Shown: in pieces, positions 6,266-6,765 of the stretch
Layout of the letters: every line of letters begins with the position of its first letter
Numbering within the stretch: the first letter of the stretch is position 1
Assembly: GCA_021778785.1 (NCBI GenBank)
Contig: JAJYBX010000105.1
Location: 1-6,765 of the forward strand
DNA length: 6,765 nt
Source of the DNA: Acidobacteriota bacterium
Lineage (GTDB): Bacteria; Acidobacteriota; Holophagae; Holophagales; Holophagaceae
Reading direction: 5' to 3'
The notes under the pieces: model-generated
Seen by the model: the letters and a program-made list of their open reading frames with translations, nothing else
What the model was told of the DNA's origin: nothing
The model's database searches: none
Made by a program: the position numbers and the translations under genes

Positions 6266-6299
6266 CGACAAACGCGGCCTTGGCCGCGTTTGTCGTTAA
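6266..6299 (+). terminator. Intrinsic terminator-like hairpin after the L25 gene
   Basis: CGACAAACGCGGCC (6266-6279) and GGCCGCGTTTGTCG (6282-6295) form a perfect 14-bp inverted repeat around TT; the real loop would be four bases or more. The 3' arm is partly T-rich (GTTTGTCGTT) and TTAA follows at 6296-6299, so the U-tract is interrupted. It lies 27 bases after the L25 stop and 41 bases before the pth start, suggesting full or partial separation of the two genes' transcription. Confidence 0.65.
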
Positions 6300-6320
6300 C
6301 GCGCAGGCGCAGCCTGCGCG
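6300..6320 (+). other. Second hairpin, in the pth leader
   Basis: CGCGCAGGC (6300-6308), loop GCA, GCCTGCGCG (6312-6320): a perfect nine-pair stem. It begins four bases after the terminator stem and ends four bases before the pth GGAG. It has no following T-run, so it is not a terminator by itself. It could protect the processed 5' end of the pth RNA, modulate translation, or be a small palindromic repeat. Confidence 0.5.
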
Positions 6321-6324
6321 CACC

Positions 6325-6328
6325 GGAG
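6325..6328 (+). promoter_or_regulatory. Ribosome binding site of pth
   Basis: GGAG, seven bases before the ATG at 6336. It supports this start, which also puts the conserved Pth N-terminal motif at its normal distance from the N-terminus. Confidence 0.6.
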
Positions 6329-6335
6329 CGGATCC

Positions 6336-6765
6336 ATGTGGACGCTCGTGCCTCTGGGCAACCCCGGCCCCGACTACCAGGACACCCGGCACAACCTGGG
6401 CCGGCTCCTCCTCCAGCGCTGGATGGCGGACCGGGACCTGGCCCCGGCGCCCGCGAAGCGCTTCCCCTCGGGGACGCTCTACCCCCTCGCGGAGGGGCTG
6501 CAGGCCCTGGTCCCCACCACCTACATGAACCTCAGCGGCCAGGCCTGCGCCCAGGCCGCCGCGGCGGGGCTCTATCCCCGGCGGATGGTCCTGCTCCACG
6601 ACGACAAGGATCTGCCCCTGGGCACGGGCCGCTTCCGCCTGGACGGTTCGGCGGGGGGGCACAATGGCCTGGCCTCCGTCTTCGAGCACCTCGGCACCCA
6701 GGAGATCGCCCGCCTGCGCCTGGGCATCGGCCCCTTCGAGCGGCCCCTGGCGGCCTTCGTCCTCG
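6336..6765 (+). CDS. pth: Peptidyl-tRNA hydrolase, N-terminal part, cut by window edge
   Basis: Cytoplasmic esterase that cleaves peptidyl-tRNA released from stalled ribosomes, recycling tRNA. The first 143 residues of an expected 185-195 are present; the C-terminus lies beyond the right edge. Translation begins MWTLVPLGNPGPDYQDTRHNLG. All main active-site residues align from memory with E. coli Pth: N9 (N10), catalytic H19 (H20), N65 in TYMNLSG (N68), D89 in HDDKDLPLG (D93), and H109-N110 in GGHNGL (H113-N114). The IARLRLGIGP segment at 124-133 is also typical. The N-terminus is short, with no extension before the LGNPG loop. The ATG has a GGAG seven bases upstream. It follows the L25 gene, with two hairpins in the 96-base gap, so its level may be set separately from L25. 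Confidence 0.96.
   Translation, partial: MWTLVPLGNPGPDYQDTRHNLGRLLLQRWMADRDLAPAPAKRFPSGTLYPLAEGLQALVPTTYMNLSGQACAQAAAAGLYPRRMVLLHDDKDLPLGTGRFRLDGSAGGHNGLASVFEHLGTQEIARLRLGIGPFERPLAAFVL

Noticed and set aside
5388..6689. The 434-codon upstream extension of the ppk1 frame through the L25 and pth regions
   Set aside because: It runs antisense to real L25 and pth genes, shows low-complexity composition, and PPK1 reaches normal family length from the GTG at 5387, which has a good ribosome binding site.
1..6765. CRISPR array, tRNA, rRNA, insertion sequence or defence/toxin system
   Set aside because: No regularly spaced repeats, no structural RNA signature and no transposase, nuclease or toxin motif were found; the genes are housekeeping or transport types.

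Overview
This is a GC-rich window of ordinary bacterial chromosome, with strong G/C preference at third codon positions and GTG starts. It holds seven protein-coding genes, two of them cut by the window ends. No rRNA, tRNA, CRISPR array, phage gene or transposase was seen. The protein set and codon use would suit a high-GC Acidobacteriota lineage such as Holophagaceae/Geothrix. That is an impression from memory of protein similarity, not a search result, and high-GC Deltaproteobacteria-like lineages are not excluded.

Left part (1-3057), minus strand, read right to left: an Mrp/ApbC-type Fe-S carrier ATPase (3057-2020), a PaaI-like hotdog thioesterase (1985-1542), a two-helix potassium channel with a cytoplasmic RCK domain (1540-497), and the N-terminal 160 residues of a CPA2-type cation:proton antiporter (482 to the left edge). 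The gaps are 34, 1 and 14 bases, so this looks like one transcript. The last two genes form a K+ flux pair. Mrp and the thioesterase have no obvious mechanistic link to them.

Middle (3058-5387): a 197-base spacer carries a hairpin next to the Mrp ribosome binding site and an inverted/direct repeat built on CACGAAG. Beyond it lies ppk1 (polyphosphate kinase), also minus strand, with all main catalytic residues and a GTG start chosen by its ribosome binding site.

Right part (5388-6765): a 204-base divergent region separates ppk1 from a plus-strand pair, the long (CTC/TL5) form of ribosomal protein L25 and peptidyl-tRNA hydrolase (cut by the right edge). This is a common bacterial gene order. 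The divergent region holds a candidate promoter for the L25 gene and a strong leader hairpin at its predicted transcript start. Between L25 and pth lie a 14-bp perfect-stem terminator and, right after it, a second 9-bp hairpin beside the pth ribosome binding site.

I do not see an undescribed system. The points most worth a second look are the non-canonical selectivity filter of the potassium channel (TVGFRE instead of TVGYGD), the L25 leader hairpin, the double hairpin before pth, and the CACGAAG repeat element.
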